The notes: a model not told the origin generated them from the sequence alone. Counted from the stretch's first letter, positions 1 through 8,141 are shown. The stretch: 64,000 bases of DNA from Gillisella taibaishanensis (GCF_001938985.1 NZ_MKIN01000024.1:124407-188406); one strand, 5' to 3'. Numbers and translations: made by a program.

Positions 1-335
1 AAATCGGTGGAGAATAGAACGTTCGGGTTGCGCCCCTCCTTTTCACCGTATTTCTTGAAATGGAACCACGGGTTGATCCCGGCTAGTCCGACATCCGGAT
101 AGGTATCAGCGTACCAGACTTTGTCAAAGAGCTTAGGGGCAGGACCGAATCGCAGCGCGTCGATGCAGAAAAGGATCGGCTTGGCTATGCGAAAAAATAT
201 ATTTTGGTTAAGTCTTTTCCTCAGAATGCTAATATTACTTTGAATTTCATTCACTTTTGCGTTTAATTTGTTTATTTCTGATTTTGCGTTCTCTAATTCT
301 GCAAGAATAGTTTCAATATTTTCTGATTTCTTCAT
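1..335 (-). CDS. Partial surface-polysaccharide/glycosyltransferase-type protein, N-terminal part
   Basis: An open frame starts with ATG at 335 and runs off the left edge (111 codons visible). The first 45 residues are rich in Glu, Asn, Ile and Lys and look like a coiled coil. Residues about 75-107 carry a W-Y-x-x-x-Y-P-D-V-x-x-A-G-x-N-P...G-x-x-E-G-R-x-P pattern, known from N-terminal regions of large rhizobial glycosyltransferases and rhamnan-synthesis-type proteins. Bases 180-335 are strikingly A+T rich compared with the GC-rich remainder, which suggests horizontal acquisition. The start is the first Met and has only a weak GGA upstream. The catalytic domain, if any, lies outside the window, so the enzyme function is an inference from this one motif. 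Confidence 0.55.
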   Translation of the reverse strand, partial: MKKSENIETILAELENAKSEINKLNAKVNEIQSNISILRKRLNQNIFFRIAKPILFCIDALRFGPAPKLFDKVWYADTYPDVGLAGINPWFHFKKYGEKEGRNPNVLFSTD

Positions 336-858
336 AGGAATTCCGATTTTCTTGTCTTTCTTGCAGTGGACGCAAATGAGAAATTCCAATCGAGCACCGC
401 AGCTTGAGAGTTGCGAGGTAGTTTACCAGCGCTGAGCAACCTTCGCTGTCCGGCGGTAATCTGATTGGGTCCAAATGCTTCGTTCGTCTGGGGCTACTAT
501 CTAATCGTGTTTGGATTATGAGTAAATTTTTTTTTGGCAAGGCGGCTTAGATCGGCACGTCTTGTAAACAGTTATTCGGATATGTGCGAAAGAAGACGCT
601 TAATCGCACACTTCAGCCGCTCGGCGCTTTAGAAGTGTGGGACAGGTGGGCTCGAAGTTATTGTTTTTCCATAATGCGTAAATGCGCGACGTGGGACACC
701 GGCGTGCCTAATGATAAAGGCATTCTCATTAGGTTACATTCGTCTCGACTGCACCAAAGAACCCGGCTTTAGGCCGGGTCTTTTGTCATCTAGATGTGCA
801 AAGGGCAGGGAATAACGTTGTCGCTGCCTGCCTCGTTTCTAACCTTGATGTCTACATG
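336..858. other. Intergenic boundary region, no supported gene
   Basis: This 520-base stretch separates the low-GC gene on the left from the GC-rich core genes on the right. Short open frames exist (for example 584-772 +) but none has a recognisable motif or a good ribosome binding site. The segment GTGGGACA occurs twice (about 638 and 691). An intrinsic terminator near 760-785 suggests that some transcript ends here, but I cannot name it. Confidence 0.4.
761..785 (+). terminator. Intrinsic terminator
   Basis: A 7-bp GC-rich stem ACCCGGC / GCCGGGT with a short loop is followed by CTTTT on the plus strand. No plus-strand gene ends nearby, so it may close an unrecognised small RNA or a remnant transcript. 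Confidence 0.6.
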
Positions 859-1353
859 TCAATCATCGTCCGGCTGGTGAGCGTCGACGCCTACAGCTTC
901 GATTTCGTTGATGACGTGGCGTACGCCGGGGACGCTTAGCGCCAGACGCACGGCCATGCGCATTTCTTCATTGGTGTCGACCATGCCCCCGAGGGTGGCT
1001 GTGTGGCCATCTACGCTGATTTCGACGTTGTCGAGCATCAAGTCGGAGGCTTCGAATCGTTCCGCGATGCGGTTTTCCACGTCGTCGCTGTCTTCGCGAC
1101 CGATCGTGTCAGGTCCCAGTCCGTCCTTGAGAGGCTCTTCCTCGCCAGTGGCGTCAACTCCGTCAATACGGAAACCCTGATTGGGATCGCGGTCAAAGTT
1201 GCCGGCGGTTTCACCATAGGCGCGGTTTTCGGGCGCTTCGGATGCGGCGCCGGGCGTGTCCGAATAAGGCCAGCCGTCGCGCAGGTCGCGTTCTTCCAAA
1301 TCGCGCAGCTCGTCTTCAGTCGAGGTAGCATTGTCGTGTTTTGCAAAGATCAT
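859..1353 (-). CDS. BON-domain protein
   Basis: This 164-residue acidic protein has a BON domain at about residues 95-155: a D-V-E-N-R-I-A-E-R-F start, a V-D-G-H-T-A-T-L-G-G strand turn and a V-P-G-V-R-H-V segment. BON domains bind membranes or phospholipid and occur in osmotic-stress proteins such as OsmY. No signal peptide is visible; the first 90 residues are acidic and probably disordered. The open frame extends further upstream, but ATG at 1353 is preceded by a good AAGGAG and is chosen. The next gene upstream on the same strand begins at 2030, so it is probably separately transcribed. Confidence 0.75.
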   Translation of the reverse strand: MIFAKHDNATSTEDELRDLEERDLRDGWPYSDTPGAASEAPENRAYGETAGNFDRDPNQGFRIDGVDATGEEEPLKDGLGPDTIGREDSDDVENRIAERFEASDLMLDNVEISVDGHTATLGGMVDTNEEMRMAVRLALSVPGVRHVINEIEAVGVDAHQPDDD

Positions 1354-1529
1354 GGCACGTTCTCCTTGTCTCTCTGAGAAATCAACGTTCCAGGCGTGAT
1401 TTAGTTCACGCGAGGCGCGAAAGGACGTCTGCCGTACGGTTAAGTCCAAGCGGGGCAGATCCACGCGCAACAGAAAATAAGGGACAAAGTGGCTGACCGG
1501 CGGCGCCCGCCGGTCGAGCAGGAAGCGCC

Positions 1530-2030
1530 TTAGGCGCGCTCCGCCTTCTGCCATTTCTTCAGCAGTCGCTCGCGTTTGAGGCGAGACAAGCGATTGATCC
1601 AGAACTGGCCGTTCAGCTGGTCGATTTCATGCTGCATGCAAATCGCAGGGAAATCCTCGAGATCTTCCTCGCGCCATTCACCGCCCAAGGTCTGATAGCG
1701 CATCGAGATCCGGCGTGGCCGTGTGACGGTCTCGACCATGCCAGGCATGCAGACGCTGCCTTCCTGATGGTCCATGACATCGTTCGAAACGGTCAGGAGC
1801 TCCGGATTGACATAGTCGCGGCGGCCGCCGAGTTCGGGCAGATCGAGGATGACGAGACGGATAAGCCTGCCGACATGGGCAGCCGTGATGCCGACGCCGG
1901 GTGCGGCGCGCATGGTCAGGTAGAGCGCGTCGGCAAATTGCTGCAAGCCGTCGTCAAAAGACCTAACGGCCTCGCAGTGTGAGGCCAGTACCGGGTGAGG
2001 GTAGCGTAGGATCGTCAGAGTGTCGGGCAT
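1530..2030 (-). CDS. Peptide deformylase-like protein with altered metal-binding motifs
   Basis: At 166 residues this has the size and fold signature of peptide deformylase (removal of the N-formyl group from new proteins). All three motifs are recognisable but changed. Motif 1 is G-V-G-I-T-A-A-H (residues 45-52; Gln normally last). Motif 2 is E-G-S-V-C (90-94), with Ser92 where the metal-ligand Cys of EGCLS should be and a Cys two residues later. Motif 3 is H-E-I-D-Q (134-138), with Gln replacing the second His. Two of three metal ligands are therefore substituted, and normal deformylase activity is doubtful. The frame could start at a TTG at 2039; ATG at 2030 is preferred. It begins 10 bases after the fnrN stop, so the two are probably co-transcribed. 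Confidence 0.8.
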   Translation of the reverse strand: MPDTLTILRYPHPVLASHCEAVRSFDDGLQQFADALYLTMRAAPGVGITAAHVGRLIRLVILDLPELGGRRDYVNPELLTVSNDVMDHQEGSVCMPGMVETVTRPRRISMRYQTLGGEWREEDLEDFPAICMQHEIDQLNGQFWINRLSRLKRERLLKKWQKAERA

Positions 2031-2039
2031 TGGCTGCAA

Positions 2040-2771
2040 TCAATCGGCGCCAGCCGCTTCCTTCAGTTTGCGGCCGTCGGGCACGATCACATGCCGATTG
2101 TTTTCAATGATGATAACGCCATCCTTGCGCAGTTTCGTCATCTGCCGGCTGACTGTCTCGATCGTCAAGCCAAGGAAATCGGCAATGTCGGCGCGCGACA
2201 GTGGCAGGTCGAAATTCTTGCTGAATTTCTGCAGCGGGTCGATATGGGTTGCGATCAGGTATAGGAAGCTCGCGACCTTTTCCTGGGCCGTCTTGCGGCC
2301 GAGGGTCAGCATCCATTCGCGCGCCTCATCAAGCTCCTTGAGCGATTGCTCGTGAAGCTTATGCTCGAAATCGGGGAGATCGGTCACCAACCGGTCGATG
2401 ATCGCGCGGGGAAAGGCGCAAATTTCTGCGTCCGTTGCGGCTTCCGCCGTCAGGCTGCTTTCCTTCAGAAAAGGGCGACCCATGAAGTCGGGGGCAAATT
2501 GCAGGCCGACGATTTGCTGGCGACCATCGGCCATCATCTTTGAGAGCTTGACGACGCCTTTGACGATATTGCTGTAGCTGGCGATCTGCTCGCCCTGACC
2601 GATCACCTCGCCACCGGCGCTTATCTGACGCTTTGTCGATATGCGGTTGAGCTCGATCAATTGAACAACCGACAAGGAGGCGCATACTCCTCCGTGTCTT
2701 GCCTCGCATTCGCTGCAAACGGCCGGTGCTTCCGGGCCGCAATTGCTGCTCTTTCGACTATGCATATCCAT
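2040..2771 (-). CDS. fnrN: FnrN-type oxygen-sensing Crp/Fnr regulator
   Basis: A 243-residue Crp/Fnr-family activator. An N-terminal cysteine cluster (C19-x2-C22-x7-C30, plus C11) matches the [4Fe-4S] ligands of rhizobial FnrN. A cyclic-nucleotide-fold sensor follows (about 45-150), then a C-terminal helix-turn-helix (about 185-215) with E-T-V-S-R, the FNR-type recognition residues for TTGAT half-sites. It is expected to activate microaerobic genes when oxygen falls. The frame is open to 2924; ATG at 2771 is chosen because the protein then begins like known FnrN, although the ribosome binding site is weak. It is divergent from hemN, and a near-consensus anaerobox lies between them, which also allows autoregulation. 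Confidence 0.88.
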   Translation of the reverse strand: MDMHSRKSSNCGPEAPAVCSECEARHGGVCASLSVVQLIELNRISTKRQISAGGEVIGQGEQIASYSNIVKGVVKLSKMMADGRQQIVGLQFAPDFMGRPFLKESSLTAEAATDAEICAFPRAIIDRLVTDLPDFEHKLHEQSLKELDEAREWMLTLGRKTAQEKVASFLYLIATHIDPLQKFSKNFDLPLSRADIADFLGLTIETVSRQMTKLRKDGVIIIENNRHVIVPDGRKLKEAAGAD

Positions 2772-3027
2772 TGTCAGCCCCGTAGACAAAGCGCCCGCGC
2801 TTTTGATCCGCCGATTTCCGCTGGAAGTATCGATGTTTGTTCGTCCGGCCTCACCGCATCCGCTCGGCACAGGTTGGTCCCGCCAAAGACCTGATCCTGT
2901 CGGTACGTGACGTGGTGTTCGCATGACGGCGATCCCGCAGCGTTGAACATGGTTTTACCATCCTCTCCGCGCCTTCTCTCCGACTGCTCCCGTAAGGCTT
3001 TTCTACCTGAACGAGATTAGCAAGAAT

Positions 3028-3041
3028 TTGATCGAAGTCAA
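3028..3041 (+). promoter_or_regulatory. Anaerobox (FnrN/FixK site) before hemN
   Basis: TTGATCGAAGTCAA matches the FNR/FixK consensus TTGAT-N4-ATCAA with a single change in the second half (G for A). It lies about 62 bases before the chosen hemN start and about 257 bases from the divergent fnrN start, so it fits activation of hemN and possibly autoregulation of fnrN. Confidence 0.75.
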
Positions 3042-3102
3042 AGTACGCTTTCGCACGACGAATAAAATGATGGAACAAAAGCCATTCACAAGGTCATGGT
3101 CC

Positions 3103-4455
3103 ATGATTGCTCCAGCGCTTCTCACCAAATACGCCACCGCAGTTCCGCGCTATACGAGTTATCCGACCGCCCCCCATTTTCATACGGGCATTGGCTGCGG
3201 CAATTATGCGCAGTGGCTTTCCGCGCTGGGCAAGGGGCAGACAATTTCCCTTTATATTCACATTCCTTACTGTGACCGGCTCTGCTGGTTTTGCGCTTGC
3301 CACACGAAACATACACTTAAGTATGAGCCGATAACCTCTTATCTTGCCGCGCTTTTCAGCGAGGTCGAAAAGACCGCTGAGCTCGCCGGGCGTGAGGCGA
3401 AAGTCACGGCCGTGCATTTTGGCGGCGGCTCGCCCACCATGCTGCGCCCGGAAGATATCGTGGCGTTGATGGACCGGCTGCGGGCCGGCTTCAGCTTTGC
3501 TGACGATGCCGAGATCAGCGTCGAAATGGATCCGAATGATCTCGATGCGCCACGTTATGATGCGCTGGCTGCCATCGGCCTCACGCGCGCCAGCCTTGGC
3601 GTTCAGGATTTCGATCCTGATGTCCAGAAGGCGATCAACCGGATCCAGACATTTGAGCAGACAAAATCAGTGGTTGAGGAAGTACGCAAACGCGGCGCTT
3701 CTTCCGTCAATTGCGACATTCTCTATGGGCTACCTTATCAAACCACAAAGAGGCTTGAGAGAACGGTCGACAATATCCTGTCCTTGGCACCGGATCGGGT
3801 GGCGCTGTTCGGCTATGCCCACGTGCCATGGATGAAGAAGCATCAGACGATGATTCCGGATGATTCCCTGCCTGATGTGACGATGCGCTACGAACAGATG
3901 TCGATGGCCGCCGCCATGCTGGTCTCCGCCGGTTACGAGCCGATTGGTATCGACCATTTCGCTTTACCTCAGGATAGTATGGCTATTGCGGCACGGCAGG
4001 GGCGGCTCAGGCGCAATTTCCAGGGCTATACGACGGATGGTGCCGATGCCTTGATCGGGTTAGGCGCCTCTTCGATCAGCCAATTGCCGCAGGGCTATGT
4101 TCAAAACAGCGCTGCGACGGCAGAATATCAGCGGTTTGTCAGCGAGAGCGGGCTTGCCGCCGTGCGTGGCATTGAACTGTCTGCCGACGACCGGGTGCGG
4201 GCGGCCGTGATCGAGCGGATCATGTGCGATTTCGGCTTCTCCTTTGCCGGCCTGCGCCGCGACTTTTCTGGAGATGCCGAGGGTTTGATCGCCGAGGCCA
4301 AGGTCTTTGTTGCCTCTAACGGGGATGATCTCTGTCGCATCGAGCAGGACCGTTTCACGCTGACGCAGACCGGTCGTCTGTTTGCCCGCAGCGTGGCTGC
4401 GGTGTTTGATAGCTACTTTTCCAGTGGCAAAGCACGGCATTCGATCGCTGTTTGA
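3103..4455 (+). CDS. hemN: Oxygen-independent coproporphyrinogen III dehydrogenase
   Basis: A 450-residue radical-SAM enzyme that decarboxylates coproporphyrinogen III to protoporphyrinogen IX without oxygen in haem biosynthesis. The iron-sulphur motif C57-x3-C61-x2-C64-x-C66 within H-I-P-Y-C is the HemN form. The S-adenosylmethionine-binding G-G-G-S-P-T segment and the N-terminal R-Y-T-S-Y-P-T-A-P-H-F typical of HemN follow the family. The open frame begins upstream at 3028, but that would overlap the anaerobox; ATG at 3103 has AAGG nine bases upstream and gives the usual family N-terminus. An alternative ATG lies at 3067. The anaerobox at 3028-3041 implies microaerobic induction. Confidence 0.93.
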   Translation: MIAPALLTKYATAVPRYTSYPTAPHFHTGIGCGNYAQWLSALGKGQTISLYIHIPYCDRLCWFCACHTKHTLKYEPITSYLAALFSEVEKTAELAGREAKVTAVHFGGGSPTMLRPEDIVALMDRLRAGFSFADDAEISVEMDPNDLDAPRYDALAAIGLTRASLGVQDFDPDVQKAINRIQTFEQTKSVVEEVRKRGASSVNCDILYGLPYQTTKRLERTVDNILSLAPDRVALFGYAHVPWMKKHQTMIPDDSLPDVTMRYEQMSMAAAMLVSAGYEPIGIDHFALPQDSMAIAARQGRLRRNFQGYTTDGADALIGLGASSISQLPQGYVQNSAATAEYQRFVSESGLAAVRGIELSADDRVRAAVIERIMCDFGFSFAGLRRDFSGDAEGLIAEAKVFVASNGDDLCRIEQDRFTLTQTGRLFARSVAAVFDSYFSSGKARHSIAV

Positions 4456-4562
4456 GCATCCCAGCCGCAATTTTGCTGCGTGTGCACAAAACTGGCCATT
4501 GGCTTTTGCCGGAGTTTTGCCTATGTGGGACGCTGAATTGGAAATTCTGAAGGATAACTAGC

Positions 4563-4841
4563 GTGACCGCTACATTCGATAAAGTTGCCGACATCATTGC
4601 TGAGACAAGCGAGATCGACCGGGAAACCATTACACCGGAGAGCCACACCATCGACGACCTCGGCATCGACAGCCTCGACTTCCTCGACATCGTGTTTGCG
4701 ATCGACAAGGAATTCGGCATCAAGATCCCGCTCGAGCAGTGGACCCAGGATGTCAACGAAGGCAAGGTTTCCACGGAAGAGTATTTCGTGCTGAAGAACC
4801 TCTGTGCCAAGATCGACGAACTCAGGGCCGCCAAGGCTTGA
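4563..4841 (+). CDS. acpXL: Specialised acyl carrier protein AcpXL
   Basis: A 92-residue acyl carrier protein, slightly longer than housekeeping AcpP. The phosphopantetheine attachment site is D-S-L-D (Ser at about residue 37). The sequence, with L-E-Q-W-T-Q-D-V-N and a C-terminal extension, matches AcpXL, which carries the 27-hydroxyoctacosanoate chain for rhizobial lipid A. Translation starts at GTG 4563, with AAGGA about nine bases upstream; no ATG is suitable. It is the first gene of the acpXL-lpxXL block, whose order (acpXL, fabZ-like, fabF2XL, fabF1XL, adh, lpxXL) is known from rhizobia. Confidence 0.93.
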   Translation: MTATFDKVADIIAETSEIDRETITPESHTIDDLGIDSLDFLDIVFAIDKEFGIKIPLEQWTQDVNEGKVSTEEYFVLKNLCAKIDELRAAKA

Positions 4842-4883
4842 TTTCGACGTTGATGCCACGGGCTCTGCCGGGGGATTGCTGAC

Positions 4884-5357
4884 ATGCTGCTGGAATATTT
4901 CCAGATGATCGACAGGGTCGAGACAGTTGATCTCGGCGGCCTGAACCTGAGGGCGCGCTCAGTCGTGCCGGAAAAATCCCCGGTTTTCGAGGGACATTTC
5001 CCTGGCATGCCGCTGGTGCCGGGCGTGTTGTTGATCGAAACCATGGCTCAGGCTTCCGGACTTCTGGTGCTGGCGGCGACGAAGTTTGCCGCCATGCCTT
5101 TCCTGATGTCGGTGGACGGCGCCAAGATGCGCAGTTTCGTGGAGCCCAATGCCGTTCTCGAGATCGAGGCGCATCTGGAGCACGAAGGTTCAGGCTTTGC
5201 AGTGACCAAGGCGAAGATTACCTCCGACGGCAAGAAAGTTGCCGATTGTCAGCTGAAGCTGCGCACCATGTCTTTCGACCAGGTGCCGCTCGGCGATATC
5301 GTCCGGGACCGGGCAGAAGAGATCGGCTTGATGGCGGCAATCGCTGCTGCCGGTTAA
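4884..5357 (+). CDS. 3-hydroxyacyl-ACP dehydratase of the VLCFA pathway (FabZ-like)
   Basis: A 157-residue hot-dog-fold dehydratase that should remove water from the 3-hydroxyacyl chain on AcpXL during elongation. The active-site segment G-H-F-P-G-M-P-L-V-P-G-V with the catalytic His, followed by L-I-E-T-M-A-Q, is the FabZ signature. It lies 42 bases after acpXL, in the second position of the operon, so it is the XL-pathway enzyme (often called fabZXL) rather than the housekeeping fabZ next to lpxD. A hairpin follows the gene at 5383-5409. Confidence 0.9.
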   Translation: MLLEYFQMIDRVETVDLGGLNLRARSVVPEKSPVFEGHFPGMPLVPGVLLIETMAQASGLLVLAATKFAAMPFLMSVDGAKMRSFVEPNAVLEIEAHLEHEGSGFAVTKAKITSDGKKVADCQLKLRTMSFDQVPLGDIVRDRAEEIGLMAAIAAAG

Positions 5358-5382
5358 GTGAGATTTTAGAACTTTCATCAAT

Positions 5383-5413
5383 AAGGCCGCCGCTCTTGCG
5401 TGCGGCCTTTTGC
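5383..5413 (+). terminator. Hairpin after the FabZ-like gene, possible partial terminator
   Basis: AAGGCCGC pairs with GCGGCCTT across an 11-base loop and is followed by TTG rather than a long T run. It lies inside the acpXL block between the FabZ-like gene and fabF2XL, so it may attenuate or process the operon transcript rather than end it. Confidence 0.45.
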
Positions 5414-5469
5414 GTAATTCCTTGGGCCGCAATTGGTTCGCGGCGAAAATTATGCAACAAAAAATGCCC

Positions 5470-5510
5470 AATACAGCGGCGTTCGCCCGCATCGGGCCTG
5501 CCGCTGTATT
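5470..5510. repeat. Long inverted repeat in the acpXL operon
   Basis: AATACAGCGGC at 5470-5480 pairs exactly with GCCGCTGTATT at 5500-5510. A second nested stem (GCCCG / CGGGC) lies in the loop. It occupies the only large gap of the operon (5358-5641), which otherwise contains no supported gene. Role unknown: an RNA processing site, attenuator or mobile palindrome are possible. Confidence 0.6.
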
Positions 5511-5641
5511 GCGTAATGCCATCGGTCGGAGTAGGGCAAGGCGGCCCACGCGGACCTTTGAGCCTCTGGCTCGGTCGGCGATTGGAAGGTGTGTGCCGGC
5601 GCCGGCTGTGGCCGCCCGGCATTGCTGAAGAGGTTATGGAC

Positions 5642-6841
5642 ATGCATAAGACGCCAAACGATGTGGTGATTACCGGGATTGGCATTGTCAGCAGCCACGG
5701 AACCGGCAAGGAACCGCATCTTGCGCTTCTGTCTGCCGCGTCGGCTGTCGCGCCAAAAATCGAGGCGGAAAAATTCGCGCCTTATCCCATTCATCCCATG
5801 CCTGAGATCGACTGGTCGTCTCAGATTGCCAAGCGCGGTGATCAACGGCAGATGGAAAACTGGCAGCGGCTCGGCGTCTATGCCGCCGGTCTGGCGCTTG
5901 ACGATGCAGGGCTGAAAGACGATGCGCAGGCCTGCTCCACCATGGACATGATCGTTGCTGCCGGCGGCGGCGAGCGCGATATCAATGTCGATACGATCAT
6001 CGTCAACGAAGGCCTGAAGCGCAACGACCGTGCGCAACTCGTCAATGAGAAGCTGACCACCGAACTGCGCCCGACGCTGTTTCTTGCTCAGCTTTCCAAT
6101 CTGATGGCAGGCAATATTTCCATCGTTCATAAGGTGACGGGCTCTTCGCGCACGTTCATGGGCGAGGAAGCGGCAGGCATTTCCGCCATCGAGACCGTCT
6201 ATGCCCGCATTCGTGCCGGCCAATCGACCCATTCGCTCGTTGGTGGCGCCTTCGTGGCGGACCGTGACGATATTTTCCTGCTGGTCGAAGGCATCCAGGC
6301 CCATGCGACCGGTGAGTGGAAGCCGCTCTGGCAGCGCGAAAATGGCCAAGGTGGGGGAATGATCCTCGGCACGGTTGGAGCTTTCCTCGTGCTGGAACAG
6401 CGCGCTTACGCCGAAGCCCGTGGCGCTCATATCTATGCGGTGCTGGACGGAATTGAGGGCGATCGCGGTCGGCGAGACAATGGCGGCCTGGAAAAGCGCC
6501 TGGCTCGCATGGCTGCATCTGTCGGCAAGGACTTTGAAGGCGGCTTGGTGCTGTCAGGTGCAAGCGGCCTGCACGATATTTCTGCCCGCGAAAAGGTAGC
6601 GCTCGAAAGTGCCTTCCCAGGGGCGACAGTCCGCGGCTTTAGCGGCATAACCGGCCATGCGCTGGAAGCGCAATTTCCGCTCGGTCTGGCATTGGCCGCG
6701 CTGGCGCTCGATTCCAAGACCGTTGTGCCGGCCTTCGATCCGGCAGAGCCTGCCATGAGTGCCCCGGCGCGCCAGGCGATCGTAACCACAGTCGGTTATG
6801 TGCGCGGCGAAGGCATGGCCCATCTTTCGGCGCAGCAGTGA
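5642..6841 (+). CDS. fabF2XL: Ketosynthase-fold protein FabF2XL lacking the catalytic Cys
   Basis: A 399-residue beta-ketoacyl-ACP synthase homologue (V-V-I-T-G-I-G-I-V-S-S-H-G at the N-terminus). The nucleophile elbow normally reading T-A-C-x-S-G reads G-E-E-A-A-G here, with Glu176 in the Cys place. The H-G-T and N-K-S-x-x-G-H histidine motifs are also replaced. It therefore cannot condense by the normal mechanism and looks like the chain-length-factor partner of a type II polyketide ketosynthase. It directly precedes the intact FabF1XL, consistent with a heterodimer; that is inference. The frame is open back to 5246; ATG 5642 has AGAGG eight bases upstream (ATG 5636 would be too close). Confidence 0.88.
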   Translation: MHKTPNDVVITGIGIVSSHGTGKEPHLALLSAASAVAPKIEAEKFAPYPIHPMPEIDWSSQIAKRGDQRQMENWQRLGVYAAGLALDDAGLKDDAQACSTMDMIVAAGGGERDINVDTIIVNEGLKRNDRAQLVNEKLTTELRPTLFLAQLSNLMAGNISIVHKVTGSSRTFMGEEAAGISAIETVYARIRAGQSTHSLVGGAFVADRDDIFLLVEGIQAHATGEWKPLWQRENGQGGGMILGTVGAFLVLEQRAYAEARGAHIYAVLDGIEGDRGRRDNGGLEKRLARMAASVGKDFEGGLVLSGASGLHDISAREKVALESAFPGATVRGFSGITGHALEAQFPLGLALAALALDSKTVVPAFDPAEPAMSAPARQAIVTTVGYVRGEGMAHLSAQQ

Positions 6842-6851
6842 GGAGAGGACC

Positions 6852-8141
6852 ATGACTCAATCTCGTTTCACCGATCATTTCGGTCGCCCTATTGTCGCCG
6901 TCACTGGCATGGGTGTCATTACGTCGCTCGGCCAGGGGATCTCCGACAACTGGTCTAAGCTCACAGGCGGTATTTCCGGGATCCATAAGATCACCCGCTT
7001 TCCGACCGAGGGGCTGAACACTCGTATCAGCGGCACGGTCGATTTCATCGACATTCCCGCGATCAACGCCGTCGAGCGCTCCTATGCCATGGCGCGAGAA
7101 ACCACCATCGAGGCGCTGGCGCAGGCCGGCCTGAACGGTGATTTCGAAGGTCCGCTGTTTCTCGCCGCACCGCCGGTCGAGCCGGAATGGGACGACCGCT
7201 TTGCGCTTGCCGAGCGGGCACCCGCCGATAGCGCTGAAGGCCATGCCTATCATCGTCTGCTGGCGGCCATGCGCGAGGAGGCCGATCCGGTGTTTCTCGA
7301 AGCCGTGCAGTTCGGCTCGATTTCCGAGCGGCTCGCCGACCGGTTCGGCACCCGTGGCTTGCCAGTCACGTTGTCGACCGCCTGTGCGTCCGGTGCTACC
7401 GCGATCCAGTTGGGCGTCGAGGCAATCCGCCAGGGCCGCACCAGTCGCGCGCTGACGGTTGCGACCGACGGCTCCGTTGGTGCCGAGGCGCTGATCCGTT
7501 TTGCTCTGCTGTCGGCGCTGTCCACCCAGAACGATCCGCCGGAAAAGGCATCTAAGCCCTTCAGCAAGGACCGTGACGGTTTCGTCATCGCCGAAGGGGC
7601 TGCGACACTGGTGCTGGAATCGCTCGAAGCGGCGATTGCTCGTGGCGCCAAGATCCTCGGCATCATGAAGGGCTGCGGCGAAAAGGCCGACCATTTCCAT
7701 CGCACCCGCTCGTCCCCGGACGGCGGCCCGGCAATTGCCACGATACGCGCCGCTCTTGAAGATGCCGGTCTATCCCACGAGGAAGTCGGCTACATCAACG
7801 CCCATGGCACATCGACGCCCGAGAACGACAAGATGGAATATGGGGCGATGCTGTCGGTGTTCGGCGAGCGACTGAAGGACAAGATCCCGGTCTCGTCCAA
7901 CAAGTCGATGATCGGCCATACGCTGACGGCAGCCGGCGCGGTCGAGGCAGTGTTCTCGATCCAGACCATGCTGACCGGCACGCTGCCGCCGACCATCAAT
8001 TACAACAATCCCGATCCGACCGTGGAGCTGGACGTGGTGCCGAATGTGAAGCGTGACGCCCAGGTCTCGGCCGTGCTGTCGAACAGCTTCGGCTTTGGCG
8101 GCCAGAACGCCAGCCTGGTCATGACGCTGGAACCGGCCTGA
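6852..8141 (+). CDS. fabF1XL: Beta-ketoacyl-ACP synthase FabF1XL
   Basis: A 429-residue KAS II-type enzyme that should condense malonyl-ACP with the growing chain on AcpXL. All catalytic elements are present: Cys178 in S-T-A-C-A-S-G, His in N-A-H-G-T-S-T-P and His in N-K-S-M-I-G-H-T. It has a longer insert near residues 105-130 than E. coli FabF. ATG 6852 has a strong AGGAGAGG directly upstream, and the previous gene ends at 6841, so translation is likely coupled. It forms the active half of a pair with the Cys-less FabF2XL. Confidence 0.92.
   Translation: MTQSRFTDHFGRPIVAVTGMGVITSLGQGISDNWSKLTGGISGIHKITRFPTEGLNTRISGTVDFIDIPAINAVERSYAMARETTIEALAQAGLNGDFEGPLFLAAPPVEPEWDDRFALAERAPADSAEGHAYHRLLAAMREEADPVFLEAVQFGSISERLADRFGTRGLPVTLSTACASGATAIQLGVEAIRQGRTSRALTVATDGSVGAEALIRFALLSALSTQNDPPEKASKPFSKDRDGFVIAEGAATLVLESLEAAIARGAKILGIMKGCGEKADHFHRTRSSPDGGPAIATIRAALEDAGLSHEEVGYINAHGTSTPENDKMEYGAMLSVFGERLKDKIPVSSNKSMIGHTLTAAGAVEAVFSIQTMLTGTLPPTINYNNPDPTVELDVVPNVKRDAQVSAVLSNSFGFGGQNASLVMTLEPA

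Noticed and set aside
735-760. CTGCACCA before a terminator, like a tRNA 3' end or attachment site
   Set aside because: The bases before it do not form a T arm (no GTTCRA loop and no 5-bp stem) and no acceptor partner is present.
584-772. Small plus-strand frame of 62 codons near the island edge
   Set aside because: It starts at GTG without a binding site, has no recognisable motif and overlaps the orphan terminator.
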